NCBI GenBank assembly: GCA_041675325.1
Contig: JBAYUG010000003.1
Location: forward strand, 27,622-91,621
Length of the DNA stretch: 64,000 nucleotides
Direction: 5' to 3'
Source: CAIKZJ01 sp041675325
Lineage (GTDB): Bacteria > Bacteroidota > Ignavibacteria > Tepidaquicellales > Tepidaquicellaceae
In this document: piece after piece, positions 51,993-60,306 of the stretch
Layout of the letters: each line of letters starts with the position of its first letter
Numbering within the stretch: the first letter of the stretch is position 1
Translations under genes and position numbers: made by a program
The notes under the pieces: generated by a model
Told to the model about the DNA's origin: nothing
Databases searched by the model: none
Seen by the model: only the letters and a program-made list of their open reading frames with translations

Positions 51993-53969
51993 TTAATTGT
52001 TTGTGTTTTTAATGGGCAGCTTGATTATAAATGTCGAGCCCTGTCCCGGTTCGCTTACAGCCCTTATCTCTCCTCTGTGCATTTTAATTATTCCATAAAC
52101 AATCGCAAGCCCAAGCCCCGTCCCTTTTCCCATCTTCTTTGTCGTAAAGAACGGCGTAAAAAGTTTGCCCATGTTTTCTTTTGGTATTCCTGCACCCGTA
52201 TCGCTTATCTCAATCGTAAATTCCGATTCCGTGCTGCTTATCTTAATGTTTATCTTTTTGATTTCTGCTTCAGTCAGTGCTTCGCATGCATTATTTATCA
52301 CGTTTATAAAAACTTGCTTCAGCTGGTCAGAGTCTCCCTCAATCGTCGTATCGTATGCCGTGCATTCCGTCGAAAATAAAATCCCTTTGCATTCCGGCTT
52401 AATCCTTATCGTCCTAAGAATAGAATTAATAAGATCTGATATGTCAAACTCTGTTACGTGCAGCTTACCCTGCCTTGCGAAGTTCAGAAGGTTTGAGACG
52501 ATGTTCTTGCATCTGTTAGTTTCTTGTGCTATAAGTTCAAGGTCTTCGAGCGATTGCGAATCATCACTGTTATTCTCAACTTCCTTTTTCAGCAGTGAAG
52601 TGTAAAGAAGTATCGTACCAAGCGGATTGTTAATTTCATGCGCAACTCCTGCTGCAAGCTGACCTATTGACGCAAGTTTTTCCGCTGACTGCAGCTGGTC
52701 CTGAGTTTCCGAAAGTTCTTTGTATGCTCTCTCGAGTTTTTCTATCAGGTACGGAAGGCACATGTCGTTCTCAGCAAGTCCTTTAGCAATTGCTACTGCA
52801 TAATCTCTGCAAGTCGGATACCCGCATGAACGGCAGTTAAGCTCATCCTGCTTCGAAAATTTATTCGTCTCTGCAAGTATTGCCTTAATGTCTTCCTCTG
52901 AAGGGTCATCCATTCGCATATTTCGGTTTGTAAATTCACGTCTTAGATCCACATTCCTGCTGTTGTAAATATTGCTCTTCCAAACCTGCTTGTCAGCAGC
53001 TTTTATCCCGTCGTTAATGTAATCAACAACCTTCTCTCTTCTTGCGTAGTAGTTCAGCTCGCTGTCAATTGCTGGACCCTTTATGCATCCTTCGCAAAAA
53101 AGTATATCTATAAACTTTGCATTTATTTTCCCGTGCACAATTTCGTTTAGTATTTCCTCAACTTTTTCTCGCCCTTCAACTACTATTATCTTCTTCTCGA
53201 GTATGTCGTCTGAGATATCAGCTGTCTTAATCAGTCCTCCCGCAAGTGGAAACGATTTTCCCATTAATCCCCTTGGAGGGTCAAAGTCAATGTCTTCAAG
53301 GGTCGAGTATGTTATCTTGCTCCTTTCAAAAATTTCCTTCAGCTCTGCAAATGTCAGAACCGCATCAATTGCACCTTCAACCTCTTCATCTTTATACTCG
53401 CTCTTTTTTGCAATGCATGGACCTATGAATACAACTTTCTTGTCTTCACCAAAATGATCTTTAATGTACCGCCCCATCGCTATCATAGGTGAAACTACGT
53501 TAGCAAGATTCGGGATTAACTGTGAATAGTACATTTCAATATAATTGTAAACAGCCGGACATGCGGAACTTATTATAGTCTTACTGCCCCCGCTTTCAAT
53601 TTCGGTTAAATACAAAGGACTTACCATATCGGCACCGAAAGCTGCCTCGCATGCTTTTTCAAAACCAATCTTCTTCAATGCTGCTGGTATCTTGCCATAA
53701 GTATCCGGGAACGATGCAGGAAATGATGGTGCTACAAGCGCTACCACGTTTCCAAGCGGTAGTATTTCATTTATCACTCGGTCAACGTCGCTCTTCGTTG
53801 CTTTGGCATTTTGAGAACATACCGTTACGCAGTGTCCGCACGAAATACACCGCTCAGTTATTACTACTGCCTGTCCGTTTTGTACCCTTATTGCAATCGC
53901 CGGGCACTCTCTGATGCAGGAGTAACACCTTTTGCATAAATCTGGTATTGTCTCAACTATGCCGTGCAC
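51993..53969 (-). CDS. [FeFe]-hydrogenase-like sensory histidine kinase
   Basis: 658 residues. Residues 1-55: two 4Fe-4S motifs (CKRCYSCIRECP, CISCGHCVTVC). About 70-320: hydrogenase H-cluster domain with degenerate motifs L1 SSACPA (134-139), L2 GPCIAKK (183-189), L3 FCEGCIKG (291-298). The four cluster-ligand Cys (137, 185, 292, 295) are kept, but the proton-relay Cys of TSCCP is Ala (136), as known in sensory [FeFe] hydrogenases. About 379-404: a further Fe-S module C-x2-C-x4-C-x16-C. Then a coiled coil and HisKA/HATPase (GVAHEINNPLGTI with phospho-His 444, DTGAGIPKENMG, GKGTGLGLAI). Start GTG overlaps the hydA stop by one base. It should sense H2 or redox state and phosphorylate the receivers. 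Confidence 0.9.
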   Translation of the reverse strand: MHGIVETIPDLCKRCYSCIRECPAIAIRVQNGQAVVITERCISCGHCVTVCSQNAKATKSDVDRVINEILPLGNVVALVAPSFPASFPDTYGKIPAALKKIGFEKACEAAFGADMVSPLYLTEIESGGSKTIISSACPAVYNYIEMYYSQLIPNLANVVSPMIAMGRYIKDHFGEDKKVVFIGPCIAKKSEYKDEEVEGAIDAVLTFAELKEIFERSKITYSTLEDIDFDPPRGLMGKSFPLAGGLIKTADISDDILEKKIIVVEGREKVEEILNEIVHGKINAKFIDILFCEGCIKGPAIDSELNYYARREKVVDYINDGIKAADKQVWKSNIYNSRNVDLRREFTNRNMRMDDPSEEDIKAILAETNKFSKQDELNCRSCGYPTCRDYAVAIAKGLAENDMCLPYLIEKLERAYKELSETQDQLQSAEKLASIGQLAAGVAHEINNPLGTILLYTSLLKKEVENNSDDSQSLEDLELIAQETNRCKNIVSNLLNFARQGKLHVTEFDISDLINSILRTIRIKPECKGILFSTECTAYDTTIEGDSDQLKQVFINVINNACEALTEAEIKKINIKISSTESEFTIEISDTGAGIPKENMGKLFTPFFTTKKMGKGTGLGLAIVYGIIKMHRGEIRAVSEPGQGSTFIIKLPIKNTNN

Positions 53970-55684
53970 TATTTCTTTCTGCTTTTATAATTTGTGTGTA
54001 AAATCTCATGCGATTTATGACTGTTCGGCTCTCCAAAAAATTCCTTGTAAAGATTCTTTACAGATTCATTTTCATGCGATTTCCTGTGCATCATTTTTGA
54101 GTCAATTTCATACAACGCCTTCACGCGCTTTATTACTTTCTCGGGTTTTTGATGTATCGGCTGTCCGCCGCCGTTTATGCACCCTCCGGGACATGCCATC
54201 ACTTCAACAAAGTGATATTTGCTTGTTCCGTTCTCTACTTCTTCCAGTACTTTTGCTACATTTCCGATTCCGTTCACAACGGCAAAGTTTAAATCCATTC
54301 CTTTAATATTTATTGTCAGCTCTTTAATTCCGTCAAATCCGCGTATCTGTTCAAACTCAAGTTTTTCGAGTTCATTGCCTGTAAGCATGTTGTAAGCAGT
54401 TCTTATAGCCGCTTCCATAACGCCTCCTGTTGTTCCAAATATAACTGCCGCTCCCGTTGATTCTCCAAGAGGATTGTCAAACTGTGTCTCAGGTAAATCG
54501 CAAAAATCAATTCCTGCTGTATTAAAATATCGAACAAGCTCTCTCGTAGTTAATACTGAATCAACATCTGGCATTCTTTCTTCTGCGAGTTCAGGTCTGG
54601 TCGATTCAAACTTCTTTACCGTGCATGGCATTATTGAAACTACATATATATCTTTCGGGTCAAGCCCCATCTTCTTTGCGTAGTATGTCTTCAGTACTGC
54701 TCCTTCCATCTCATGCGGTGATTTGCATGTTGAAACGTGGTCAAGCAGTTCAGGCTTTCTGTGCTCAATGTATTTCACCCATCCGGGACAGCAGCTTGTA
54801 AACATCGGCAAAAGTTTATTGTTCGTTATCCTGTTTACTAACTCCGTCGTCTCTTCCATTATCGTAAGGTCAGCCGCAAAGTTTGTGTCAAAAACTTTTT
54901 TAAACCCAAGCCTCTTTAGTCCCGTAACAAGTTTTCCCGTTACGTCAGTGCCGAGCGGCATGTTGTACTCTTCTCCCAGCGATGCTCTTACCGCAGGGGC
55001 TATCTGTGCAACAACAAACTTTTTCTTGCTCGCAAGTGCGCTTACTATTTCTTTCATGTGGCTCTTTTCTCTCAATGCGGCTGTCGGGCATACGAGTATG
55101 CACTGACCGCAAAGTATGCAGTCACTTATATTCAGCCCTTTGTTGTAAGGCGTCGTTACAATGCTCTGAAATCCGCGCTTCGTAAAGTCAATCGCACCGA
55201 CTTGCTGTATCTCATTGCATACCCTCACGCATCTTCCGCAGAGTATGCACTTTGCCGGGTCGCGTTCCATCGATGGACTTGAAATGTCTATCGCATGGTC
55301 TTTTGATTCTCCCGCAAAACGGTGTTCGCGCAGTCCGTACTGTGCTGCTAAATCCTGAAGTTCGCAGTTCTTGTTCCTTACACATATTAAACAGTCCTGT
55401 GGATGATTCTCAACAAGCAGTTCGACTATAGTCTTTCTTGCTCTTCTTACTCTTGGGGAATTTGTCTCAACAACCATTCCGTCTGAAACAGGATAAGCAC
55501 AGCTTGGAATCAATCCTCTCTGTCCCTCAACCTCAACCGAACATATTCTGCATGCGCCTGTTGGAAAAAGGTTCTTCATGTTACAAAGTGTCGGAACAGC
55601 TATGCCTGCTGATTTAGCCGCGTCAAGAATTGTCATTCCTTCTTCAGCGTTTACCTTTATATTATTTATTGTTAGTTCTGCCAT
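53969..55684 (-). CDS. hydA: [FeFe] hydrogenase catalytic subunit (NAD-linked, HydA/HndD type)
   Basis: 571 residues. N-terminal [2Fe-2S] ferredoxin domain (C34, C45, C48, C62), the His-x3-Cys 4Fe-4S module (HPQDCLICVRNKNC), two 4Fe-4S motifs (CILCGRCVRVC, CILCGQCILVC), then the H-cluster domain with L1 TSCCPGW (296-302), L2 MPCTVKKFE (352-360), L3 MACPGGCINGGGQP (496-509), all intact, and the small-subunit-like C-terminus (KSHENESVKNLYKEFFGEP). It reduces protons or oxidises H2 in the cytoplasm as part of a trimeric, probably electron-bifurcating complex with HydB and HydC. Confidence 0.96.
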   Translation of the reverse strand: MAELTINNIKVNAEEGMTILDAAKSAGIAVPTLCNMKNLFPTGACRICSVEVEGQRGLIPSCAYPVSDGMVVETNSPRVRRARKTIVELLVENHPQDCLICVRNKNCELQDLAAQYGLREHRFAGESKDHAIDISSPSMERDPAKCILCGRCVRVCNEIQQVGAIDFTKRGFQSIVTTPYNKGLNISDCILCGQCILVCPTAALREKSHMKEIVSALASKKKFVVAQIAPAVRASLGEEYNMPLGTDVTGKLVTGLKRLGFKKVFDTNFAADLTIMEETTELVNRITNNKLLPMFTSCCPGWVKYIEHRKPELLDHVSTCKSPHEMEGAVLKTYYAKKMGLDPKDIYVVSIMPCTVKKFESTRPELAEERMPDVDSVLTTRELVRYFNTAGIDFCDLPETQFDNPLGESTGAAVIFGTTGGVMEAAIRTAYNMLTGNELEKLEFEQIRGFDGIKELTINIKGMDLNFAVVNGIGNVAKVLEEVENGTSKYHFVEVMACPGGCINGGGQPIHQKPEKVIKRVKALYEIDSKMMHRKSHENESVKNLYKEFFGEPNSHKSHEILHTNYKSRKK

Positions 55685-55713
55685 ATACTTTTTCTCAATT
55701 TTTATTTAAAATA

Positions 55714-57699
55714 TTATGAAACGAGCACTGCTTCAAATTTGCAATTATCAACACACATGCCGCATTTGATGCACTTGTCTTCAATAATGTAATGCGCCTT
55801 TCCTTTCTCGCCAACTATCGCCTCTACTGGACATTTCCTCGCGCATAGTCCGCAGCCTTCGCAGTCATCATTGTTTATCGTGAATGTCAGAAGTTCTTTG
55901 CAGACTCCCGCCTTGCACTTCCTGTCGTATAAATGCTCTTCGTATTCATCCCTGAAGTATCTCAGCCCTGAAAGAACGGGGTTTGGTGCTGATTGTCCTA
56001 GTCCGCAGAGTGATGTATCTTTAATAACGTCTGCAAGCCTGTTCAGGTGAATTATTCCCTTGAACCTCTGCAGTTGGTCCATCTTGTTAGCCGTATTCTT
56101 GTAGCTGTGCGGTATCTTCTCAATTATTTCAAGCATTCTCTTCGTGCCTTCGCGGCAGGGTACGCACTTTCCGCATGATTCATTCTGTATAAATGTCATG
56201 AAGAATTTTGCTACGTCAACTATACATGTCGTCTCATCCATCACTACAAAACCACCCGAACCCATCATCGCACCTACCGTCTTCAGAGATTCGTAGTCAA
56301 CTACTGTGTCGAGTACTTCATCCGGTAAACATCCGCCCGAAGGTCCGCCAATCTGTACTGCCTTAAACTTTTTATTGTCTGGAATACCGCCCCCGATTTT
56401 AAACACTATATCGCGAAGCGTAACGCCCATGGGGATTTCCACGAGACCCGTGTTTACTACTTTTCCGCTTAATGCAAATACTTTCGTTCCTTTGCTTGTC
56501 TTTGTACCGACCGATGCGAATTTATCAGCACCCCATTTAAATATTTGCGGTACATTAGCAAAGGTTTCTACGTTGTTAATAATAGTAGGTTTGTTCCATA
56601 ATCCTGATACTGCCGGATAAGGCGGTCTGGGTTTTGGCATCCCGCGCTTGCCCTCTATCGATGCTATTAAAGCCGTTTCTTCTCCGCAGACAAACGCTCC
56701 CGCACCCTTCTTTATTTTTAGGTCGAATGTGAACCCGCTGCCGAGTATGTTTTCTCCCAGCAGTCCGTATTTCTTGCAGTCGTTCATCGTGTTTTCGAGT
56801 CGCGCAATCGCAAGAGGATATTCAGCCCGGCAGTATATGTATCCGAGCGATGCTCCTATTGCAAAACCGCCTATTATCATTCCCTCAACAAGTTTGTAAG
56901 GGTCGCTTTCAAGAACCGACCTGTCCATAAACGCTCCCGGGTCGCCCTCGTCTGCATTGCAGATTATATATTTCTTATCAGATTTTTGTTTCATCGCAAA
57001 TTCCCACTTCTTACCCGTCGGGAATCCGCCTCCGCCGCGTCCTCTCAGCCCGCTCGCAAGTATGTCTTTAACAACATCTTCCTGTGTCATGTGGCAAAGT
57101 ACTTTATCCAGCGACTTAAACCCTCCGTTTGCTATGTAAGCATCTATTGAAGTAGGATTTACAACTCCGCAGTTCTCAAGTACTATCTTTAACTGATGCT
57201 TGAAAAATGGAGTCTCGTTTATATTAATCACTTCACCGTTAGTCTTGCCGTAAGTTCCAAGCAGGTTATCCTGAAACACATCTTTATCAACGAGTGTTTT
57301 CTTTATCAGCTTTGAAACTATCTTCGGAGTTACTTTGCAGTATGAAACCCTGTCTTTTCCCGGCAGCTTTATGTCAACTATCGGCTCTGATGCGCAGGCT
57401 CCAACACATCCCGTCGTTTCAATCTTTGCCTCTATGTTCAACTTGCTGAGCTCTGCCCTTATTGCATCTTCTACCTTCTGTGCTCCCGCAGCAAGACCGC
57501 ATGTTCCTTTTCCGATTATGATAATCGGTACGTCATGCTCTTCGTACCTTAACTGTCTGTTGTAACTTTTTATCTTCTTCTCGCATTCGGGACTGTGATG
57601 GCAAAGAGGTCCTTCCGTACAACATCTTACAAATTGGTCGCATGGCTTTTCTTGTGAATGCCAGCATTCGTCGCAGCAAAAATCTAAGAATGTACTCAT
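55714..57699 (-). CDS. hydB: HydB/NuoF-like NADH-binding subunit of the hydrogenase
   Basis: 661 residues. Residues 1-45 are a Cys/His-rich segment (C8, C9, C12, C20, C26, C27, C33, C39 with H14, H34, H35) that is not part of standard NuoF. Then a thioredoxin-like [2Fe-2S] domain (about 55-150: GTCGLAAGAQ, TTGCVGACASEP), NuoF with the FMN/NADH glycine-rich stretch GLRGRGGGGFPTGKKW and CNADEGDPGAFMDR, GAGAFVCGEETAL, the N3-cluster motif ESCGKCVPCREG, and C-terminal double 4Fe-4S ferredoxin (CEGCGLCARKCP, CIKCGMCVDNC). Layout matches HydB of bifurcating hydrogenases. Overlaps hydC by ATGA. Confidence 0.95.
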   Translation of the reverse strand: MSTFLDFCCDECWHSQEKPCDQFVRCCTEGPLCHHSPECEKKIKSYNRQLRYEEHDVPIIIIGKGTCGLAAGAQKVEDAIRAELSKLNIEAKIETTGCVGACASEPIVDIKLPGKDRVSYCKVTPKIVSKLIKKTLVDKDVFQDNLLGTYGKTNGEVININETPFFKHQLKIVLENCGVVNPTSIDAYIANGGFKSLDKVLCHMTQEDVVKDILASGLRGRGGGGFPTGKKWEFAMKQKSDKKYIICNADEGDPGAFMDRSVLESDPYKLVEGMIIGGFAIGASLGYIYCRAEYPLAIARLENTMNDCKKYGLLGENILGSGFTFDLKIKKGAGAFVCGEETALIASIEGKRGMPKPRPPYPAVSGLWNKPTIINNVETFANVPQIFKWGADKFASVGTKTSKGTKVFALSGKVVNTGLVEIPMGVTLRDIVFKIGGGIPDNKKFKAVQIGGPSGGCLPDEVLDTVVDYESLKTVGAMMGSGGFVVMDETTCIVDVAKFFMTFIQNESCGKCVPCREGTKRMLEIIEKIPHSYKNTANKMDQLQRFKGIIHLNRLADVIKDTSLCGLGQSAPNPVLSGLRYFRDEYEEHLYDRKCKAGVCKELLTFTINNDDCEGCGLCARKCPVEAIVGEKGKAHYIIEDKCIKCGMCVDNCKFEAVLVS

Positions 57700-58181
57700 T
57701 TCACTCCCTCCTTCTTCGTCTCGGCAACTGGTTTCTGAATGTTAAATTTCTTCAGTATCCCGGGGATTTCTTTTACCGTTATCTTTCCGTAATATTCATC
57801 GTTGACCGTAATTACCGGTGCAATGCTGCAAGCGCCTATGCATGCTACGGTCTCAAGCGTAAACCTCTTGTCCCGTGTAGTCTGCCCGGCTTTTATGTTC
57901 AGGCTCGTCTCGAGTGAAAATAATATGTTTGCTGAATTGCATACGTGGCATGCAGTCCCTCTGCATACTCTTATTACATTCTCTCCAAGGGGTGTTAATC
58001 TGAACTGGTTGTAAAACGTCGCAACTCCGTAAACGCGGCTTAGCGGGTATCCTACGAAATCCGCTACTTCCTGAAGCGCTCCCTCGGGTAAATAGCCGTA
58101 AACCTCCTGCACCGCTTGTAATAATGCTATAAGATTACTCTTTTCGTTTGCAGGATACTTTTCAAAAATGTGTTTGTGCAT
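57696..58181 (-). CDS. hydC: HydC/NuoE-like [2Fe-2S] subunit
   Basis: 161 residues. The NuoE domain: helical N-terminus (NLIALLQAVQEVYGYLPEGALQEVADFVGYPLSRVYGVATFYNQF) and a thioredoxin fold with the [2Fe-2S] ligands in CRGTACHVC (C-x4-C) and CIGACSIAP (C-x3-C). It passes electrons in the HydABC complex. First gene of the minus-strand hydrogenase cluster; the region between its start (58181) and the divergent receiver gene (58437) should hold both promoters. Confidence 0.95.
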   Translation of the reverse strand: MHKHIFEKYPANEKSNLIALLQAVQEVYGYLPEGALQEVADFVGYPLSRVYGVATFYNQFRLTPLGENVIRVCRGTACHVCNSANILFSLETSLNIKAGQTTRDKRFTLETVACIGACSIAPVITVNDEYYGKITVKEIPGILKKFNIQKPVAETKKEGVK

Positions 58182-58201
58182 AAATTGTATTTATTTAAGA
58201 T

Positions 58202-58222
58202 CGAAAGCCAACAGGGCTTTCG
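58202..58222. other. Hairpin in the hydC leader
   Basis: CGAAAGCC (58202-58209) and GGCTTTCG (58215-58222) form a perfect 8-bp stem with a 5-nt loop, 21 bp upstream of the hydC start codon. It could act in the 5' leader or be another small dispersed palindrome. Confidence 0.6.
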
Positions 58223-58359
58223 GGGAAACAATAATTAGTATTTGCTTTTTTCGTGTGAGCAGATATTAGTAATTGTTTAAGGGAATTCATTTTGTTTTTC
58301 TTTATACAAAATACTTGTTTTAAATATCTCTTTCAATGATATAATAAATACTTTGAATA

Positions 58360-58426
58360 GGGAAAATTTTTTGAATAGATAATCAATTTGCCTTTAGCTA
58401 TTTTGTTATTAAATCAAAATTTTCCC
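58360..58426. promoter_or_regulatory. 11-bp inverted repeat flanking the leader of the divergent receiver gene
   Basis: GGGAAAATTTT (58360-58370) and AAAATTTTCCC (58416-58426) are perfect inverted copies 45 nt apart. The right arm ends immediately before the GGAGG (58427-58431) Shine-Dalgarno site of the gene at 58437. A direct repeat TTTGAATAG lies at 58352 and 58371. It may be a pair of operator half sites or an RNA stem that reaches the ribosome site. Confidence 0.55.
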
Positions 58427-58436
58427 GGAGGAATAA

Positions 58437-58808
58437 ATGGCACTCATAGCAGTAATCGATGATGACTTGGATATCAGAGAAGCCAGTGAATTAGTTCTCA
58501 CATCTAAAGGCCATAAAGTCATCACCGCAACAAATCCTAAAGACGGTTTCGATATCATTATGAATAATAAACCGGATTTAATTATTCTCGATGTAATGAT
58601 GGATGAACCCGACGACGGTTTCTTCCTTGCTCAGAAACTGCGCAAGAATAACATCAAGACACCTATTATTATGTACACTTCTATTTCAAAAGCAATCGGT
58701 CTCGATTTCGGAGCAGGTGACCTTGTTCCTGTGGACGACTTCGTTGAAAAACCGATTACTCCTGAAGTATTAATTCAGAAAGTCGAATCATTTTTAAACA
58801 AAAAGTAG
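58437..58808 (+). CDS. Stand-alone response regulator receiver
   Basis: 123 residues, receiver only: IAVIDDDLDI (acidic pair), phospho-acceptor Asp in LIILDVMMDEPDDGFFLA, Thr in IMYTSISK, Lys in FVEKPITP. No output domain. It has one of the few strong Shine-Dalgarno sites in the window (GGAGG at 58427-58431). It is divergent from hydC and 6 nt upstream of a NuoE-like gene, so it belongs to the hydrogenase/H2 signalling locus. Confidence 0.93.
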   Translation: MALIAVIDDDLDIREASELVLTSKGHKVITATNPKDGFDIIMNNKPDLIILDVMMDEPDDGFFLAQKLRKNNIKTPIIMYTSISKAIGLDFGAGDLVPVDDFVEKPITPEVLIQKVESFLNKK

Positions 58809-58814
58809 AACTAT

Positions 58815-59288
58815 ATGCTGGTATTAGAAAAGAATTCTATAACTGAAGAGCTTGAAGCACTCGTAAATATGCACGGAGCAAAAAGAGCATCATTAATGCC
58901 CATTCTGCAGGCAGTTCAGGCTAAACACAGATACATTCCTGATTTTGCTCAGCAGGAAATTGCAAGACTCCTCGATATACATCCTGTCGAAGTTTTCAGC
59001 GTTATCTCATTTTACTCTTTCCTTCACAGCGAGCCGCAGGGAAGAAATATCGTGAGACTCTGCAGAACTATCGTATGCGATATGGCAGGAAAAGAAGAAG
59101 TTGAAAAAGCTGTTTTGCGCGAACTGAAAATCAATGTCGGCGGTACAACAAAAGATAATAAAATTACTTTCGAACATACCAACTGCCTCGGCATGTGCGA
59201 CCAGGGTCCTGCTATGATGGTGAATAATAAAATCTATACAAAACTTACACCCGAAAAAGCAGTCGAAATTCTTAAAAAAGTAAACTAA
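58815..59288 (+). CDS. Second NuoE-like [2Fe-2S] protein
   Basis: 157 residues, paralogous to HydC: helical N-terminus (LMPILQAVQAKHRYIPDFAQQEIARLLDIHPVEVFSVISFYSFL) and the [2Fe-2S] ligands in CRTIVC (C-x4-C) and CLGMC (C-x3-C), all four present. It follows the receiver gene by 6 nt. Free-standing NuoE-like proteins occur with sensory or bifurcating hydrogenases; here it could be an alternative electron carrier for HydAB or a redox input to the receiver. It is the last gene before a 1-kb repeat region. Confidence 0.92.
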   Translation: MLVLEKNSITEELEALVNMHGAKRASLMPILQAVQAKHRYIPDFAQQEIARLLDIHPVEVFSVISFYSFLHSEPQGRNIVRLCRTIVCDMAGKEEVEKAVLRELKINVGGTTKDNKITFEHTNCLGMCDQGPAMMVNNKIYTKLTPEKAVEILKKVN

Positions 59289-60306
59289 TTTAAGATTGTA
59301 TCTCTAACTCTGCTCTTTTCAGAACAGATAGAATTATTTGTAAAATTTTTGTCTTTTTAAGGTTTGTCATCCCCGCATTTTCTTGGCGGGGATCTAATCG
59401 TGGATCTTAATTAAATCCCCTCTGTACTCGCTACAGCAGGGGATTTCTATTAATGAAAAAATGAATTGCCATCCCACTTCGTCTGTCATTCCAGCAAAAG
59501 TCGCAGATGCGCCGTGGCGTACTGGAATCCAGCGTCTTCATTATCAAGTCCCAATTCCTTTGTGTACGCATTCACTCTCAAATTATTGTTACTCATTAGT
59601 AAAAATCTTTTTTCTCTTTTCAATAAAAATAAATAAGGCTCGTCATCCCCGCTCGTAAAATTTGTCATCCCGCTAGTAAAATTTGTCATCCCCGCTCGTA
59701 AAATTTGTCATCCCCGCTCGTAAAATTTGTCATCCCCGCTCGATCTTGGCGGCCTGCCTGCCGCAGGCAGGGGATTTAATCTAAGATCTCCTCTATTCGC
59801 TCTATCATCTCCGTTCTTTGCATTAAAAAACTTCTTTCTTAACAATAAATACAAATCTCTTCTTTGCGTTCTCTTCGTACTCTGCGGTTAAAATATTTTA
59901 TACTCTTGCTCTTAACATCAATTCAATTCTTATCAGTGTAAATCATGTTCTTTCAGTTTAAATCAGTGTGCAGCTCTTTGAAATAAAAATGTCTTATTCC
60001 TTCTCTGTGCACTCCGTTCTTCCTCTGCGATCTCTGTGAAAAATCTTTTATTTAAGTTCTTGCTCTTAACAAATATTTATAGCCAAAACATTAAAAATCT
60101 TTAAGTCCCGTAGGGACGAAATCTCAATAGCAAATAATATCAAATAATCTTTAAGTCCCGTAGGCATGCCTACTGTTGGCAGGGGATCTAACTCCTCTGT
60201 ATCTGTGCTAATCCGCTTAATCAGCGAAAATCAGCGTTCTATTATCTTTATCAGTGTTCATCATAAACAATCCGCTCTTTCAGTGTGCAAATCTCTTAGC
60301 AATAAA
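59289..60306. repeat. 1-kb intergenic repeat cluster (several families, some nested)
   Basis: No gene is supported. In order: 59369-59393 palindrome ATCCCCGC/GCGGGGAT; 59488-59528 ATTCCAG/CTGGAAT with a GTCGCAGAT-containing loop; 59644-59752, five copies of CATCCCCGCTCGTAAAATTT plus GT (starts 59644, 59666, 59687, 59709, 59731); 59753-59771 CCTGCCTGC-C-GCAGGCAGG set within the last ATCCCC...GGGGAT unit; 59855-59945 and 60000-60075 modules of CTCTGTG/CTCTGCG units with TTGCTCTTAACA; 59969-59996 GCAGCTCTTTGAAATAAAAA (recurs at 63753); 60105-60117 GTCCC-GTA-GGGAC; 60151-60190 long form of the same element; 60194-60243 CGGATTAA-type repeat. Confidence 0.85.

Noticed and set aside
59486..59689. 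Minus-strand ORF with a repeated TNFTSGM motif
   Set aside because: It is the translation of the 22-nt repeat array and neighbouring palindromes.
59644..59752. CRISPR array
   Set aside because: The units are directly adjacent with no unique spacers and no cas genes are near.
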